Shown: positions 4,564 through 5,301 of the stretch, piece by piece | Layout: each line of letters starts with the position of its first letter | How positions within the stretch are numbered: the stretch's first letter is position 1 | Assembly: GCA_046727175.1 (NCBI GenBank) | Contig: JBKPCD010000046.1 | Span: 1 to 5,301, forward strand | Direction: 5' to 3' | Length of the DNA stretch: 5,301 nt | From: JBKPCD01 sp046727175 | GTDB lineage: Bacteria > Acidobacteriota > Vicinamibacteria > Vicinamibacterales > 2-12-FULL-66-21 | Made by a program: the position numbers and the translations under genes | Notes under the pieces: generated by a model | The model's input: the letters and a program-made list of their open reading frames with translations, nothing else | Told to the model about the DNA's origin: nothing | Databases searched by the model: none

Positions 4564-5301
4564 ATGGACCCAATCGCGCGCATCAATGAGCTCCGTGACG
4601 CCATCCGTCACCACGAGGAGCGCTACTACGTCCACAACGATCCCGAGATCACAGACGACGTCTTCGATGCGCTCGTAAAGGAGCTCGAGGCGCTCGAGGC
4701 CGAGCATCCCGATCTGGTCACACCCGACTCCCCGACCCAGCGAGTTGCCGGCCGTCCGGTTGAAGGGTTCGAGACGTCACAGCATCTCGTGCCGATGCTG
4801 AGCCTCGACAACGCCTACAACGAAGAGGAGCTGCGGGAGTTCGATGAGCGGGTTCGGAAGGGCTCGGGTCTGGGGAACGCAACATCGATTGATTACGTTG
4901 CCGAGCTGAAGATCGACGGATTGAGCATCGCGCTGACCTACGAAAACGGCGTCCTGACGCGCGGCGTGACGCGCGGCGACGGTGTTCGCGGCGAGGACGT
5001 CACCTCGAACGTGCGCGTCATTCGCGCCCTGCCGTTGCGCCTTCATGGCGGCCCCCTGAGTCGCATCGAGGTGCGTGGCGAGATCTATCTTCCGCGCCGC
5101 GAATTCGAGCGCGTGAATCGCGAGCGCGAAGATCAAGGTGAGCCGCCGTTCGCGAACGCGCGGAACTCCGCCGCCGGCACGATAAGGACCCTCGACCCGG
5201 CGCTGGTTTCCAGGCGCCGGCTGAGCGCCTACGTGTATGAGCTGGTGACGCCCGGGTTGCGGGAGCGACAGCGGCATTCAGAGACGCTCGAAGCCTTGAG
5301 G
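4564..5301 (+). CDS. ligA: NAD-dependent DNA ligase LigA, N-terminal 246 residues (3'-truncated)
   Basis: LigA seals nicks with 3'-OH and 5'-phosphate ends in replication and repair, using NAD+ to form an enzyme-AMP intermediate. The frame starts at ATG 4564 and is still open at the window end; full-length LigA is usually about 670-700 aa. Domain Ia, which binds the NMN half of NAD+, is at 1-65, with RYYV (20-23), DPEITDD (26-32) and TPDSPTQRVAG (53-63). Relative to E. coli, the conserved His23 and Tyr35 appear as Tyr22 and Phe34. The nucleotidyltransferase domain carries the catalytic KIDG with K116 as the AMP-accepting lysine (E. coli K115), then TRGDGVRGEDVTSNV (136-150), RGEIYLP (171-177) and PFANARNSAAGTIRTLDP (195-212). 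The start agrees with homologues (DPIARINELRDAIRHH). A G/C hairpin lies directly upstream. The zinc-finger, HhH and BRCT domains lie beyond the window. Confidence 0.97.
   Translation, partial: MDPIARINELRDAIRHHEERYYVHNDPEITDDVFDALVKELEALEAEHPDLVTPDSPTQRVAGRPVEGFETSQHLVPMLSLDNAYNEEELREFDERVRKGSGLGNATSIDYVAELKIDGLSIALTYENGVLTRGVTRGDGVRGEDVTSNVRVIRALPLRLHGGPLSRIEVRGEIYLPRREFERVNREREDQGEPPFANARNSAAGTIRTLDPALVSRRRLSAYVYELVTPGLRERQRHSETLEALR

Noticed and set aside
4353..4589. 78-codon open frame in the spacer before ligA
   Set aside because: It overlaps the ligA start in another frame, covers hairpin sequence, and has low-complexity Arg/Gly/Ala content with no ribosome-binding site.

Overview
This window comes from a GC-rich bacterial chromosome with strong G/C preference at third codon positions. 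It holds five plus-strand housekeeping-type genes and three spacers filled with repeats or hairpins. The order metG - tatD - long-chain polyprenyl diphosphate synthase - macro-domain protein - ligA, with the T. thermophilus-type zinc knuckle and C-terminal EMAP/OB domain on MetRS, fits a deep-branching GC-rich phylum. Acidobacteriota (Vicinamibacteria-like) is my best guess, from general impression only. No rRNA, tRNA, CRISPR array, transposase or phage gene is visible.

Layout. 1-1572: methionyl-tRNA synthetase, lacking its N-terminus (off the left edge). 1573-1659: spacer made almost entirely of heptamer repeats arranged as an inverted pair, ending flush with the next start codon. 1660-2457: TatD-family metal-dependent hydrolase. 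2462-2491: good sigma70-type promoter candidate. About 2520-3653: trans-polyprenyl diphosphate synthase (IspB/HepT type) with an odd N-terminal extension made of three 42-bp tandem repeats. 3651-3797: a second inverted heptamer array, of different sequence but the same plan, around a GC-rich hairpin core; it runs from the synthase stop codon to 2 nt before the next start. 3798-4337: macro-domain (ADP-ribose-binding) protein. 4338-4563: GC-rich spacer with three consecutive hairpins. 4564-5301: N-terminal third of NAD-dependent DNA ligase LigA, running off the right edge.

How the genes relate. metG-tatD adjacency is a known bacterial arrangement. The synthase probably makes the quinone side chain and seems to have its own promoter just after tatD. 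The macro protein (ADP-ribose ligand) and LigA (NAD+-consuming) are neighbours with a possible NAD/ADP-ribose theme, but nothing proves a link. The genes are conventional. The unusual content is in the spacers: two unrelated heptamer families used in the same inverted design exactly between stop and start codons, displacing any Shine-Dalgarno sequence.
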